A stretch of DNA of 64,000 nucleotides, taken from Mycobacterium sp. 1465703.0 (GTDB lineage: Bacteria > Actinomycetota > Actinomycetes > Mycobacteriales > Mycobacteriaceae). A model generated the notes under the pieces. The model was not told the DNA's origin, did no database searches, and saw only the letters and a program-made list of their open reading frames with translations. The DNA lies in assembly GCF_001672975.1 (NCBI RefSeq), contig NZ_LZKU01000238.1, forward strand, positions 62,001 to 126,000. The letters are read 5' to 3'. Positions within the stretch are counted from its first letter, which is position 1, and each line of letters starts with the position of its first letter. Below, one piece after another: positions 19,310 to 28,342 of this stretch. A program made the translations under genes and the position numbers.

Positions 19310-19726
19310 ATGTTGATTCCCCGCAGAGTTAAACACCGTAAGCAACACCACCCCCGCCAGCGCGGTATCGCCAGTGGCGGCACGGCGGTGAACTTCGGCG
19401 ACTACGGCATCCAGGCGTTGGAGCACGCCTATGTCACCAACCGGCAGATCGAGTCCGCTCGTATCGCCATCAATCGGCACATCAAGCGTGGCGGCAAGGT
19501 GTGGATCAACGTCTTCCCCGACCGCCCGCTGACCAAGAAGCCCGCCGAAACCCGAATGGGTTCGGGTAAGGGTTCGCCGGAGTGGTGGGTCGTCAACGTC
19601 AAGCCCGGCCGGGTGCTGTTCGAGCTCAGCTACCCCAACGAGCAGACCGCCCGGGCCGCGCTGACCCGCGCGATCCACAAGTTGCCGATCAAGGCCCGCA
19701 TCGTGACTCGAGAGGATCAGTTCTGA
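19310..19726 (+). CDS. rplP: 50S ribosomal protein L16
   Basis: 138 residues. L16 organises the A site of the 50S. Conserved [26 protein letters not shown] and the PGRVLFE region. It starts 3 nt after rpsC and overlaps rpmC by 1 nt. Confidence 0.98.
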   Translation: MLIPRRVKHRKQHHPRQRGIASGGTAVNFGDYGIQALEHAYVTNRQIESARIAINRHIKRGGKVWINVFPDRPLTKKPAETRMGSGKGSPEWWVVNVKPGRVLFELSYPNEQTARAALTRAIHKLPIKARIVTREDQF

Positions 19727-19959
19727 TGGCAGTGGGAACTTCGCCTGGCGAACTGCGTGAGCTCACCGAAGAGGAGCTGACCGAGCGTTTGCGCGAATCC
19801 AAGGAAGAGCTGTTCAATCTGCGTTTCCAGATGGCGACCGGGCAGCTGACCAACAACCGCCGGCTCCGCACGGTGCGTCAGGAGATCGCGCGGGTCTACA
19901 CCGTGCTCCGCGAACGAGAACTGGGCTTGGCTTCCGGGCCCGACGGTAAGGAATCGTGA
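19726..19959 (+). CDS. rpmC: 50S ribosomal protein L29
   Basis: 77 residues, a helical hairpin near the tunnel exit. Signature ELREL-like N-terminus then [16 protein letters not shown] and [15 protein letters not shown]. The ATG overlaps the rplP stop by 1 nt (TGATG). Confidence 0.97.
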   Translation: MAVGTSPGELRELTEEELTERLRESKEELFNLRFQMATGQLTNNRRLRTVRQEIARVYTVLRERELGLASGPDGKES

Positions 19960-20306
19960 TGGCAGAAGCCAAGAAGGCCGCACCCAAGAAGGCCGCCGCA
20001 ACCGAGGCCGCGTCGAAAGACAAGGGCCCCAAGAATACTCCGGCCACCCCGAAGGTGCGCGGACGGCGCAAGATGCGCATCGGTTATGTGGTCAGTGACA
20101 AGATGCAGAAGACCATCGTGGTCGAGCTGGAAGACCGCGTGCGTCACCCGCTGTACGGCAAGATCATCCGGACCACCACCAAGGTGAAGGCGCACGACGA
20201 GAACAGCGTCGCCGGTATCGGCGACCGCGTCTCGCTGATGGAGACGCGCCCGACGTCGGCGACCAAACGTTGGCGCCTCGTCGAAATTCTGGAAAAGGCC
20301 AAGTAA
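19959..20306 (+). CDS. rpsQ: 30S ribosomal protein S17
   Basis: 115 residues. OB-fold primary rRNA-binding protein: [27 protein letters not shown] and VSLMETRP. An N-terminal extension of about 38 Lys/Ala/Pro-rich residues precedes it, a mycobacterial trait. It is the last gene of the S10 operon. Confidence 0.97.
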   Translation: MAEAKKAAPKKAAATEAASKDKGPKNTPATPKVRGRRKMRIGYVVSDKMQKTIVVELEDRVRHPLYGKIIRTTTKVKAHDENSVAGIGDRVSLMETRPTSATKRWRLVEILEKAK

Positions 20307-20394
20307 GCCCCCGTAGTACCCACACCACAACGCCCGGTACCGGGTGTAGTCTTCACGCACGTTCGGCAAGTCCGCTACGAGAGTGAGGCTGACG
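20307..20394 (+). promoter_or_regulatory. Possible promoter region of atsA
   Basis: A gap of 88 bp after rpsQ. It holds the palindrome CCCGGTACCGGG (20333-20344) and a TANNNT-type -10 candidate TAGTCT (20347-20352). No good -35 is seen. The palindrome could end S10 operon transcription or bind a regulator. Confidence 0.35.
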
Positions 20395-22761
20395 ATGGTG
20401 GCTGGGTCGGAGTCCGGGCAATTCAAGGGCAAAATCGAGCTCGACATCCGGGACTCCGAACCGGATTGGGGGCCCTACGCCGCGCCGACGGCGCCCCAGA
20501 ACGCACCAAACGTCTTGTACCTGGTGTGGGATGACACCGGCATCGCAACCTGGGACTGCTTCGGCGGTTTGGTGGACATGCCCGCCATGTCGCGCATCGC
20601 CGAACGCGGCATCCGGCTCACCCAGTTCCACACCACCGCGCTGTGTTCGCCGACCCGGGCCTCATTGCTCACCGGGCGCAACGCAACGACCGTGGGAATG
20701 GCCATGATCGAGGAGTTCACCGAGGGTTTCCCCAACTCCAACGGTCGCATCCCGTTCGACACCGCGTTGCTCTCCGAAGCTCTCGCCGAACAGGGATACA
20801 ACACCTACTGCGTGGGCAAGTGGCACCTGACGCCGCTCGAGGAATCGAACCTGGCCTCGACGAAGCGGCACTGGCCGACCTCACGCGGCTTCGAGCGGTT
20901 CTACGGATTCCTGGGCGGGGAGACCGACCAGTGGTATCCGGACCTGGTGTACGACAACCACCCGGTGAATCCGCCCGGTACCCCGGAAGACGGCTATCAC
21001 CTGTCGAAGGACCTCGCCGACAAGACAATCGAATTCATTCGCGATGCCAAAGTGATTGCGCCCGAAAAGCCTTGGTTCTCCTACGTGTGTCCCGGCGCCG
21101 GACACGCGCCGCACCACGTCTTCAAAGAATGGGCCGACAAGTACGCCGGCCGCTTCGACATGGGCTACGAGCGCTACCGCGAGATCGTGCTGGAGCGGCA
21201 GAAGTCGCTGGGGGTCGTGCCGCCCGACACCGAATTGTCGCCGGTGAACCCGTATCTCGACGTGCAGGGGCCCGGCGGTGAACCGTGGCCGCTGCAGGAC
21301 ACCGTGCGGCCCTGGGATTCACTCAACGACGAAGAGAAGAAGCTGTTTTCCCGGATGGCCGAAGTGTTCGCCGGTTTCCTGAGCTACACCGACGCCCAGA
21401 TCGGCCGAATCCTGGACTATCTCGAGGAATCGGGTCAGCTGGACAACACCATCATCGTGGTGATCTCCGACAACGGCGCCAGCGGCGAGGGCGGGCCGAA
21501 CGGATCGGTCAACGAGGGAAAGTTCTTCAACGGTTACATCGACACCGTCGAAGAAAGCATGAAGCTGTTCGAACACCTCGGCGGCCCGGAGACCTACAAC
21601 CATTACCCGATCGGTTGGGCGATGGCGTTCAACACGCCCTACAAGCTCTACAAGCGGTACGCCTCCCATGAGGGCGGCATCGCCGACACAGCAATTATCT
21701 CGTGGCCCAACGGGATTGCCGCACACGGTGGGGTGCGGGACAACTACGTCAATGTCTGCGACATCACCCCGACCATCTACGAACTGCTGGGCATGACACC
21801 GCCGGACACCGTGAAGGGCATCGCCCAGAAGCCGTTGGACGGCGTGAGTTTTAAAGCAGCTCTTGAGGATTCGGGCGCCGACACCGGCAAGGAGACCCAG
21901 TTCTACACCATGCTGGGTACCCGCGGGATCTGGCATCGGGGCTGGTTCGCCAACACCGTACACGCGGCGACCCCGGCCGGCTGGTCGCATTTCGACGCCG
22001 ACCGCTGGGAACTGTTCCACATCGAGGCCGACCGCAGCCAGTGCCACGACCTGGCCGCCGAAAACCCGGACAAGCTCGAAGAACTCAAGGCGTTGTGGTT
22101 CTCGGAGGCGGCCAAATACAACGGGCTGCCGCTATCGGATTTGAACATCATGGAAACCCTGACGCGCGCCCGGCCGTACCTGGTCAGCGACCGGGCCGGT
22201 TACATCTACTATCCCGACTGCGCGGACGTCGGTATCGGCGCCGCTGCCGAAATCCGCGGCCGGTCGTTCTCGATACTGGCCGACGTGACCCTCGATACCA
22301 CCGGGGCCGAGGGGGTGCTGTTCAAGCAGGGCGGCGCGCACGGCGGGCATGTGCTGTTCATCCAGGACGGCCGACTGCACTACGTGTACAACTTCCTCGG
22401 TGAGCGCCAGCAGGAGGTCTCCTCCTCGGAAGCCGTGCCGTTGGGCAGACATCTTCTCGGCGCCGGCTATGCACGCACCCGGACGGTCGAGAACAGCCAC
22501 ACGCCGCTTGGCGACGTCACACTGTTCATCGACGACAAGGTGGTCGGCACGCTGGGCGCGGTGACCACACATCCCGGCACCTTCGGACTGGCGGGTGCCG
22601 GTATCACGGTTGGGCGCAACGGCGGATCGCGAGTGTCGACCCGCTACAAGGCGCCGTTCACGTTCACCGGCGGCACCATCGCCCAGGTCACCGTCGACCT
22701 GTCCGGGCGGCCCTACGTGGACGTGGAAACCGAGATCGCGCTTGCCTTTTCGCGCGACTGA
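20395..22761 (+). CDS. atsA: Type I arylsulfatase AtsA
   Basis: A 788-residue alkaline-phosphatase-fold sulfatase that hydrolyses sulfate esters. Cys84 in LCSPTRASLLTGR is the residue converted to formylglycine; the metal site is formed by VWDDTG (D46-D47) and ISDNGASGEGG. The C-terminal third holds a beta-rich extension. There is no signal peptide, so it is cytosolic by sequence. It closely matches the M. tuberculosis Rv0711 type in length and text. The ATG at 20395 is preferred over a GTG at 20383 because it gives the family length. Activation needs the formylglycine-generating enzyme at 25121-26011. Confidence 0.95.
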   Translation: MVAGSESGQFKGKIELDIRDSEPDWGPYAAPTAPQNAPNVLYLVWDDTGIATWDCFGGLVDMPAMSRIAERGIRLTQFHTTALCSPTRASLLTGRNATTVGMAMIEEFTEGFPNSNGRIPFDTALLSEALAEQGYNTYCVGKWHLTPLEESNLASTKRHWPTSRGFERFYGFLGGETDQWYPDLVYDNHPVNPPGTPEDGYHLSKDLADKTIEFIRDAKVIAPEKPWFSYVCPGAGHAPHHVFKEWADKYAGRFDMGYERYREIVLERQKSLGVVPPDTELSPVNPYLDVQGPGGEPWPLQDTVRPWDSLNDEEKKLFSRMAEVFAGFLSYTDAQIGRILDYLEESGQLDNTIIVVISDNGASGEGGPNGSVNEGKFFNGYIDTVEESMKLFEHLGGPETYNHYPIGWAMAFNTPYKLYKRYASHEGGIADTAIISWPNGIAAHGGVRDNYVNVCDITPTIYELLGMTPPDTVKGIAQKPLDGVSFKAALEDSGADTGKETQFYTMLGTRGIWHRGWFANTVHAATPAGWSHFDADRWELFHIEADRSQCHDLAAENPDKLEELKALWFSEAAKYNGLPLSDLNIMETLTRARPYLVSDRAGYIYYPDCADVGIGAAAEIRGRSFSILADVTLDTTGAEGVLFKQGGAHGGHVLFIQDGRLHYVYNFLGERQQEVSSSEAVPLGRHLLGAGYARTRTVENSHTPLGDVTLFIDDKVVGTLGAVTTHPGTFGLAGAGITVGRNGGSRVSTRYKAPFTFTGGTIAQVTVDLSGRPYVDVETEIALAFSRD

Positions 22762-22764
22762 ACC

Positions 22765-23892
22765 TCATTCGGGTTTAGGCGCGTCCACCGAGCTGATCGC
22801 GTCTACGGCGGCCGACACCCGGGCCTGGAAGTCGGCCGACAACGGGATGTAGCCGCTTTTGGCCAGTTCGATCTGGCCGGGACCGATGGCCGCCTGCAGA
22901 AAAGCCTTGACCGCCTTGGCCACATCGTATGTGGGGTACTTGGAGCAGACGATCTCGTAGGTTGCCAATACGATCGGGTAGACGTCGGGTTGGGCGGGGT
23001 TGTAGAACGACGACAGGTCGAGCACCAGATCGTTTCCGCCGCCGGTGATCTTGGCGCCCTTGATGGTCTTGCCGACCGTGTCGGTGCCGATCCGCACCGG
23101 GCGCAACGACCTACGGCTTGCCGGCGTCTTGATCTCGGCGGCGAACAGGCCTTGCTGCAGCGCGAACGACAATTCGTTGTAGCTGATCGCTCCCTCAGTA
23201 CTCTTCACGGCGGCCGCGGTGCCGGTGTTGCCGACGGCGCCGGTACCGACATTGCCGTTGAACGTCTTGCCCGCACCCTTGCCCCAGACCCCGCCGGACG
23301 CGGACTGCAGGTATTCCTGAAAGTTGTCGGTGGTGCCTGAACCGTCGCTGCGGTAGATGACGTGAATGTCTTCAGCGGGCATGGACGCGTTGAGCGAGGT
23401 CAGGGCCGGGTCGTCCCAGCGCGTGATGGTGCCGTTGAAGATTTTGGCCAACGTAGGTGCGTCGAGCACCAACGAATCGACGGTGGCGAGGTTGTAGGTG
23501 ATGGCCAGCGGGCCGAACACCACCGGCAGGTTCCAGGCGTCGGCGCCGCCGCATCGCTTCTGGGCGGCGGCGTATTGGTCACCCGACAGCGCTGTGTCGG
23601 AACCGGCGAAATCGGTTTTGCCGGCCAAGAAGTCGGCGATGCCGTTGCCGGACCCGTTGGCGGTGTAGTTCAGCGTCTGCCCGGAGCAGGCCTGGCGATA
23701 GGCATCGACGAAACGGGTCATGGCGTTGGCTTGCGCGGTCGAACCGCTGGCCGTCAGGGCCTGTTTGCCGCCGCAGTCCACTTTGGCCCCGGCGGTATAC
23801 GGCAGGCTGGCGGGGGAGGAACTGCATGCCGACAGGGCCATGCCTACTGCGGCCAGAACGCTGGTCGCCAGTGCCGATCGATTGCGCTTCAC
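22765..23892 (-). CDS. PstS-type phosphate-binding lipoprotein
   Basis: A 375-residue periplasmic substrate-binding protein of the PstS family. A signal peptide ends in a lipobox (MALSAC), so the mature protein is lipid-anchored. Phosphate-site motifs are clear: [31 protein letters not shown] and [11 protein letters not shown]. The sequence is close to mycobacterial PstS3, but no pstC, pstA or pstB gene is nearby; it would have to serve a permease encoded elsewhere. The GTG at 23892 follows CGGGAA. It converges on atsA with only 3 bp between the stops. I do not recall a pstS at this position in M. tuberculosis. Confidence 0.9.
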   Translation of the reverse strand: MKRNRSALATSVLAAVGMALSACSSSPASLPYTAGAKVDCGGKQALTASGSTAQANAMTRFVDAYRQACSGQTLNYTANGSGNGIADFLAGKTDFAGSDTALSGDQYAAAQKRCGGADAWNLPVVFGPLAITYNLATVDSLVLDAPTLAKIFNGTITRWDDPALTSLNASMPAEDIHVIYRSDGSGTTDNFQEYLQSASGGVWGKGAGKTFNGNVGTGAVGNTGTAAAVKSTEGAISYNELSFALQQGLFAAEIKTPASRRSLRPVRIGTDTVGKTIKGAKITGGGNDLVLDLSSFYNPAQPDVYPIVLATYEIVCSKYPTYDVAKAVKAFLQAAIGPGQIELAKSGYIPLSADFQARVSAAVDAISSVDAPKPE

Positions 23893-24098
23893 TTCCCGAC
23901 ATTTACCGGTACCGCATGAATAGGCAAACCAACTCCGGATGAACGGGTGGGCCAATCGATGGCACCTCGAAGGTTTGCCCGACCGATGGAGGCGAGGCAC
24001 CGGCCGGCCTTCGCTGGACAAACGATCAGTGCACGGCTGAGGGGCGAAAATCTCCTGAAAATGGCGAAATTTCAAAGTCGCCTCGCGGCGCCCGCGAG

Positions 24099-24110
24099 TT
24101 CGCTAGCATC
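24099..24110 (+). promoter_or_regulatory. Promoter element TTCGCTAGCATC of the first DUF4436 gene
   Basis: A -10-like TAGCAT (24104-24109) within a 12-bp block that recurs identically before the second DUF4436 gene (26148-26159). The ATG follows 42 nt after the -10. The rest of the 258-bp space to pstS holds nothing I recognise. Confidence 0.5.
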
Positions 24111-24150
24111 CGTCGTCATGTGTCTGAATCCCGCACGGAGGTGTTGACCG

Positions 24151-25095
24151 ATGACCCATCAAGCGCCACCCACACCACCGCCTCTGGCGCCGTCGGAGCA
24201 ACCACCTACAACACCTCCGGCCGTGGCCGCGGCCCAACCGCGCAGGCGGCGAGCGGCCGTCGCCGTGGTCGCGGTGGCGGGTTTTATCGTCGTCTACGTC
24301 TTGTCGCTGCTCGGCGTGCATCTGCTCGCCAAAACGGCGGGACCACTGAAGCCGCCGGACCTCAACGCGACCAACGACACGGTGGTGCTGGTCCGCCTGG
24401 AAAAGGTCGACACCGTCGCCAACCGCCTCACGGTGAAGGTGCTGGTGATCCCCGAGGAGTCGATGTTCGACAAACGGCTCGAGGTGCTCAAGACCGACAC
24501 CGCGGTGCGCATGGATCCCCCAAACGACCTTGGGGACTTGCAGTACCCGGCCGGAAAGTCGCCGGTGCAGGTCGCAACCACCATCGAGGCGCACGGTGAT
24601 CCCAACAACTGGCCGTTCGACTCCTATCGCACGGATGCCCTTTCCGCCGACGTCCTTGTCGGACAGGGCGATGCGCGCCGCTACATCCCCGCCCGGGTGG
24701 AGGTGACCGGCGGCTTGGACGGCTGGGACGCCAGCGTCCAGCGCGTCGGCGAAGCCAGCCAGGACTCGGACCGCGCCGACAACGTCATCATCACGTTGCA
24801 CCGGGCCAAGGGGCCGCTGATCTTCGACCTGGGAATTTGCCTGGTCCTGTTCGCGCTGCCTGCATTGGCCTTTGCCGTGGCCATCCAAATCGCTTTGGGG
24901 AGACGGAAATTCGTCCCGCCATTCGTGACGTGGTTCGCCGCCATGCTGTTCGCCGTCATTCCCATTCGCAACTTCTTGCCGGGGGCTCCCCCGCCGGGCG
25001 CGTGGATCGACCAAGCCCTGGTGCTCTGGGTGTTGATCGCGCTGGTCGCGGCGATGGGCCTATACATGCTCACCTGGTATCGGCAATCCGATTAG
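24151..25095 (+). CDS. DUF4436 membrane protein, copy 1
   Basis: A 314-residue protein. A Pro-rich cytoplasmic N-terminus and a basic cluster (RRRR) are followed by one transmembrane helix (about 38-58). A long extracytoplasmic domain comes next, then three hydrophobic helices at the C-terminus with the signature GPLIFDLGICLVL and RNFLPGAPPPGAWIDQ. The family function is unknown; the M. tuberculosis counterpart next to the sulfatase maturase is Rv0713. It is 25 bp upstream of the formylglycine-generating enzyme gene and probably co-transcribed with it. Confidence 0.85.
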   Translation: MTHQAPPTPPPLAPSEQPPTTPPAVAAAQPRRRRAAVAVVAVAGFIVVYVLSLLGVHLLAKTAGPLKPPDLNATNDTVVLVRLEKVDTVANRLTVKVLVIPEESMFDKRLEVLKTDTAVRMDPPNDLGDLQYPAGKSPVQVATTIEAHGDPNNWPFDSYRTDALSADVLVGQGDARRYIPARVEVTGGLDGWDASVQRVGEASQDSDRADNVIITLHRAKGPLIFDLGICLVLFALPALAFAVAIQIALGRRKFVPPFVTWFAAMLFAVIPIRNFLPGAPPPGAWIDQALVLWVLIALVAAMGLYMLTWYRQSD

Positions 25096-25120
25096 GGCGC
25101 GGACCGGCTAGCCTGACAAG

Positions 25121-26011
25121 GTGCTCAGCGAGCTGGTCGATCTTCCGGGTGGGTCATTCCGCATGGGCTCGACCAGCTTCTACCCCGAAGAAGCGCCGAT
25201 CCACACCGTGACGGTGAGTCCCATTGCGGTGGAACGGCACCCGGTGACCAATGCGCAGTTCGCCGAGTTCGTCAGCGCGACCGGATACCTGACGGTGGCC
25301 GAACAGCCCATCGACCCGGCGCTGTATCCGGGGGCGGATCCGAACGATTTGTGCCCGGGCGCAATGGTTTTCCGGCCCACACCGGGGCCGGTCGACCTGC
25401 GCGACTGGCGACAGTGGTGGCAGTGGGTGCCCGGGGCGAGCTGGCGCCATCCGTTCGGGCCCGACAGCGACGTCGCCGATCGCGGTGATCATCCGGTGGT
25501 GCAGGTGGCGTATCCGGACGCAGCGGCCTATGCGCGGTGGGCCGGGCGACGGCTGCCGACCGAAGCTGAGTGGGAGTACGCGGCGCGAGCCGGGTCCACC
25601 ACGACGTACGCGTGGGGTGAACAGGCCACTCCCGATGGCCGGCTGATGGCGAACACCTGGCAGGGCAGCTTCCCGTACCGCAATGACGGAGCGCTCGGCT
25701 GGGTGGGGACGTCACCGGTGGGCACGTTCGCTCCCAACGCATTTGGTCTGGTCGACATGATCGGCAACGTCTGGGAGTGGACGGCGACCGAGTTCTCCGC
25801 GCACCACCGGCTCGACCTGCCGCCCAAGTCCTGCTGCACTCCATTGGGGCCCGCCGATCCGTCCGTCAACCAGACCTTGAAGGGTGGCAGTTACCTCTGC
25901 GCGCCGGAGTACTGCCACCGCTACCGCCCGGCGGCCCGGTCACCGCAATCGCAGGACTCCGCGACGACGCACATCGGATTTCGCTGCGTGGCGGACTCCT
26001 CATCGAGCTAG
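25121..26011 (+). CDS. Formylglycine-generating enzyme (sulfatase maturase)
   Basis: A 296-residue FGE/SUMF1-family oxygenase that converts the Cys of CxPxR in sulfatases to formylglycine. Markers: GGSFRMGS near the start, RLPTEAEWEYAAR, GNVWEWT, and the copper-binding cysteines C260 and C265 in GGSYLCAPEYCHRYR. Its obvious client is AtsA (CSPTR). It has no signal peptide, in keeping with a cytosolic sulfatase. The GTG at 25121 begins the family N-terminus. It corresponds to Rv0712. Confidence 0.93.
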   Translation: MLSELVDLPGGSFRMGSTSFYPEEAPIHTVTVSPIAVERHPVTNAQFAEFVSATGYLTVAEQPIDPALYPGADPNDLCPGAMVFRPTPGPVDLRDWRQWWQWVPGASWRHPFGPDSDVADRGDHPVVQVAYPDAAAYARWAGRRLPTEAEWEYAARAGSTTTYAWGEQATPDGRLMANTWQGSFPYRNDGALGWVGTSPVGTFAPNAFGLVDMIGNVWEWTATEFSAHHRLDLPPKSCCTPLGPADPSVNQTLKGGSYLCAPEYCHRYRPAARSPQSQDSATTHIGFRCVADSSSS

Positions 26012-26147
26012 CAAACCGGTAGCGCTGCATCGCCCGGTCTGTTGCGGGGTGTTTTCGGCCGGTGAAGTTAACGGCGGATGGCCAACAGGTGTCCGGACCT
26101 TCTTACGTTTCTGGACATGGGATTTCGCCGCGCAGGGGGCCCGGCAA

Positions 26148-26159
26148 TTCGCTAGCATC
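26148..26159 (+). promoter_or_regulatory. Promoter element TTCGCTAGCATC of the second DUF4436 gene
   Basis: An exact copy of the 12-bp block found before DUF4436 copy 1, with -10-like TAGCAT (26153-26158). It lies 106 nt before the ATG, within the 253-bp gap after the maturase gene. The flanking text (a gatttcgcc-like stretch upstream, GACGTGTC downstream) is also similar to the first copy. Confidence 0.5.
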
Positions 26160-26264
26160 TGACGACGTGTCACCCCGCTTGAGCCGGATTTCGTCGGCGG
26201 CGCCGATTCGGTGCCAGCAAGCTCCGCGGCGGCCCGGGTCCGTTATTGCTCGCGGCGGCGGCCA

Positions 26265-27212
26265 ATGACCACCGAGGCCCCCACGCCGGCGCCGGTGACG
26301 GACCGGCCCCCTCCGGCGCCACCCGCAACGAAGAAGCGGGAGCCGCCGCGGATCGCGGTCGGTGTGAGCATTCTCGCGGCCGTCATCATCGCCTACGTCC
26401 TCTCACTTTTCGGCGTGCATTTTCTGCAGCGGTCGGAGGGGCCACTGCCGCCGCTGGACCTCAGCCAGGGCGGAGGTGACGCGACGATCGTGCAACTCCG
26501 CCTGGAGGAACTGAAGCCGGTCGCCAACCGCCTGTCCGTCGAGGTGCTCGCCTATCCCGGAGTTGCGCAGTACGACAACCGTTTTGATGTGCTCGCCAAC
26601 GATGTCGCGGTGCGGCTATATCCCACAAGCGATCTGGGGGATCTGCAGTACCCGAAGGGCAAGGCGCCGGCACAACTCAGCACCACCATCGAGGCGCACG
26701 GCGATCCCGGCAACTGGCCGTTCGACTCCTACCAGACCGAACCGATCGCGGCCGACGCGTTCGTGGGCACCGGTGACAATCGCAAGAAGGTGCCCGCCCG
26801 CGTCGAAGTGACCGGCGCACTGGACGGCTGGCAGGTCAGCGTCAACCGGGTTCATGACCCGAGTGCACTGCCCACCTCCCGCGCGAGCGACACCGGCAAT
26901 GTGGTCATTACGCTCAAGCGGGCCAAGGGTCCGCTCATCTTCGACCTCGGAATCTGCCTGGTTTTGATCAGCCTGCCCACTCTGGCCCTGCTGGTCGCCA
27001 TCCCGATGGCGCTGGGCAGACGCAAGTTCCTGCCGCCGTTCGCCACCTGGTACGCCGCGAACCTGTTCGCGATCGTCCCGTTGCGCAACATCCTGCCCGG
27101 CGCGCCCCCGCCCGGTTCGTGGATCGATCAGGCGATCGTGCAGTGGGTGCTCATCGCGCTGGTGACGGCCATGAGCTTGTACATCGTCGCGTGGATCCGG
27201 CAGGGCGACTGA
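26265..27212 (+). CDS. DUF4436 membrane protein, copy 2
   Basis: A 315-residue paralogue of the protein at 24151-25095, with the same layout: Pro-rich N-terminus, one helix, external domain, three C-terminal helices. Many blocks are identical (IEAHGDP, NWPFDSY, GPLIFDLGICLVL, LPGAPPPG). The ATG at 26265 (MTTEAPTP) is preferred over a start at 26211, which would add a basic non-family leader. The copy is intact and lies downstream of the maturase gene, the place I recall for Rv0713. Confidence 0.85.
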   Translation: MTTEAPTPAPVTDRPPPAPPATKKREPPRIAVGVSILAAVIIAYVLSLFGVHFLQRSEGPLPPLDLSQGGGDATIVQLRLEELKPVANRLSVEVLAYPGVAQYDNRFDVLANDVAVRLYPTSDLGDLQYPKGKAPAQLSTTIEAHGDPGNWPFDSYQTEPIAADAFVGTGDNRKKVPARVEVTGALDGWQVSVNRVHDPSALPTSRASDTGNVVITLKRAKGPLIFDLGICLVLISLPTLALLVAIPMALGRRKFLPPFATWYAANLFAIVPLRNILPGAPPPGSWIDQAIVQWVLIALVTAMSLYIVAWIRQGD

Positions 27213-27220
27213 CGCCGAGG

Positions 27221-27577
27221 TCAGCGTGACCTGCGGTTGGCATTGATCTCGTCGCGGTGTGCCATCGCCCACTCGGCGAGGGAGATCACCAGCGGTAGCA
27301 GTGTCCGGCCGAGTTCGGTCAATTCGTACTCCACTCGCGGTGGCACTTCGGCGTAGGCCGTGCGGTCGACCATACCGTCCTCGACGAGGTGCTTGAGCGT
27401 CAGGGTGAGCATCCGCTGCGAAATGCCCTCCACGGTTTCCGCCAACCCGCCGAACCGCATCGGCCCGCCACGCAGCGCGCCGATCACCAACAGACTCCAC
27501 TTGTCGCCGATGCGATCGAGCACCTCCCGAACCGCACCGCCCTCGGGGATCCGCGTCGTCTTTGTGATGTGCGTCAT
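27221..27577 (-). CDS. HxlR family transcriptional regulator
   Basis: 118 residues with the HxlR winged helix: VREVLDRIGDKWSLLVIGAL, RFGGLAETVEGISQRMLT, LVEDGMVDRTAY and VEYELTELG. HxlR proteins often sense quinones, aldehydes or redox stress. It is divergent from a DoxX gene, which is the probable target. The ATG at 27577 has AGGAAGAAG upstream; the open frame beyond is antisense to doxX and ignored. It converges on DUF4436 copy 2 with an 8-bp gap. Confidence 0.9.
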   Translation of the reverse strand: MTHITKTTRIPEGGAVREVLDRIGDKWSLLVIGALRGGPMRFGGLAETVEGISQRMLTLTLKHLVEDGMVDRTAYAEVPPRVEYELTELGRTLLPLVISLAEWAMAHRDEINANRRSR

Positions 27578-27602
27578 ATCGAAGACTTCTTCCTGGATGC
27601 AT

Positions 27603-27612
27603 ACATCGATGT
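27603..27612. promoter_or_regulatory. Palindrome ACATCGATGT in the HxlR/DoxX control region
   Basis: A perfect 10-bp palindrome in the 105-bp divergent region, 26 bp before the HxlR start. It is a candidate HxlR operator by position and symmetry only. Confidence 0.35.
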
Positions 27613-27682
27613 GCCTTTTGTCGCCGCCCCAGCGCTGACACACGATGTGGCTACGCACAAATAGTAAGGATTGGGGAATACC

Positions 27683-28051
27683 GTGAACATCGCACTGTGG
27701 ACGTCGCAGGGCCTCCTCGCCTTCGTCTATCTCGCCGCGGGCGGGCTCAAGGTCCTTCGGCCGCGCGAGCAGCTCGTGGCCACCGGCCGACTCGACTGGA
27801 TGAAGGACAACTCGGACGCGGCCGTGAAAGCCGTCGGCGCGGTGGAGATCCTCGGCGCGCTCGGCGTGATCCTGCCCGAGGCGACCGGCATCGCCCGCAT
27901 CCTGACCCCGATCGCTGCGGTCGGCCTGGTCATCGTGCAGATCGGCGCACTGCGCGTGCACCTGACCCGCAACGAGCGGCAACCCCTGCCGGTCAATGTG
28001 ATCCTCTTGCTGCTCGCGGCCTTTGTCGCGATTGGGCGATTCGTGAGCTGA
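27683..28051 (+). CDS. DoxX-like membrane protein
   Basis: 122 residues with four predicted membrane helices and the DoxX-like opening (QGLLAFVYLAAGGLKVLRPREQL). It is paired with HxlR regulators in many actinobacteria; roles in thiol or oxidative-stress systems are reported for relatives, but no activity is proven for this group. The GTG at 27683 follows AAGGATTGGGG; a TTG at 27671 is a less likely start. Confidence 0.85.
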   Translation: MNIALWTSQGLLAFVYLAAGGLKVLRPREQLVATGRLDWMKDNSDAAVKAVGAVEILGALGVILPEATGIARILTPIAAVGLVIVQIGALRVHLTRNERQPLPVNVILLLLAAFVAIGRFVS

Positions 28052-28152
28052 TCGCCGTGGCCACCGAGCCGGACGCAGCCGCCCGCTTGGGGCGTTCTCA
28101 ACCGCTGCCGAGTAGCAGTCCAGGCGGGCCGGCGTCGGGGTCCAACCAGAAT

Positions 28153-28188
28153 TTGGCTCTGAGCTGGTCGTCCCCTAGACTCTAGGGG
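28153..28188 (+). promoter_or_regulatory. Promoter of the spc ribosomal operon, with a palindrome over the -10
   Basis: -35 TTGGCT (28153-28158), a 17-bp spacer, and -10 TAGACT (28176-28181). The -10 lies inside a near-perfect palindrome CCCCTAGACTCTAGGGG (28172-28188). The transcript would begin near 28188 and carry a leader of about 155 nt before rplN. The palindrome may be a regulator site. The 291-bp gap (28052-28342) holds no gene. Confidence 0.75.
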
Positions 28189-28342
28189 TTGCCTTGGGCA
28201 GACCTCGGCCGGTGCGAATCGGCCCCGCGTGCCCTTCGGTGACAAAGACCGCGCACGTCAGGTTTTTGGTGGGCCATGCCCGCCGAATGCTCACCCAGGT
28301 GGGTTCTCCTGCCGTGCACACGCAACCAGGTCAGGAGATCGA

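Noticed and set aside
24103-25014. 303-codon minus-strand frame over DUF4436 copy 1
   Set aside because: It is antisense to a gene with clear membrane topology and a conserved paralogue; the shadow is His/Arg/Asp-rich.
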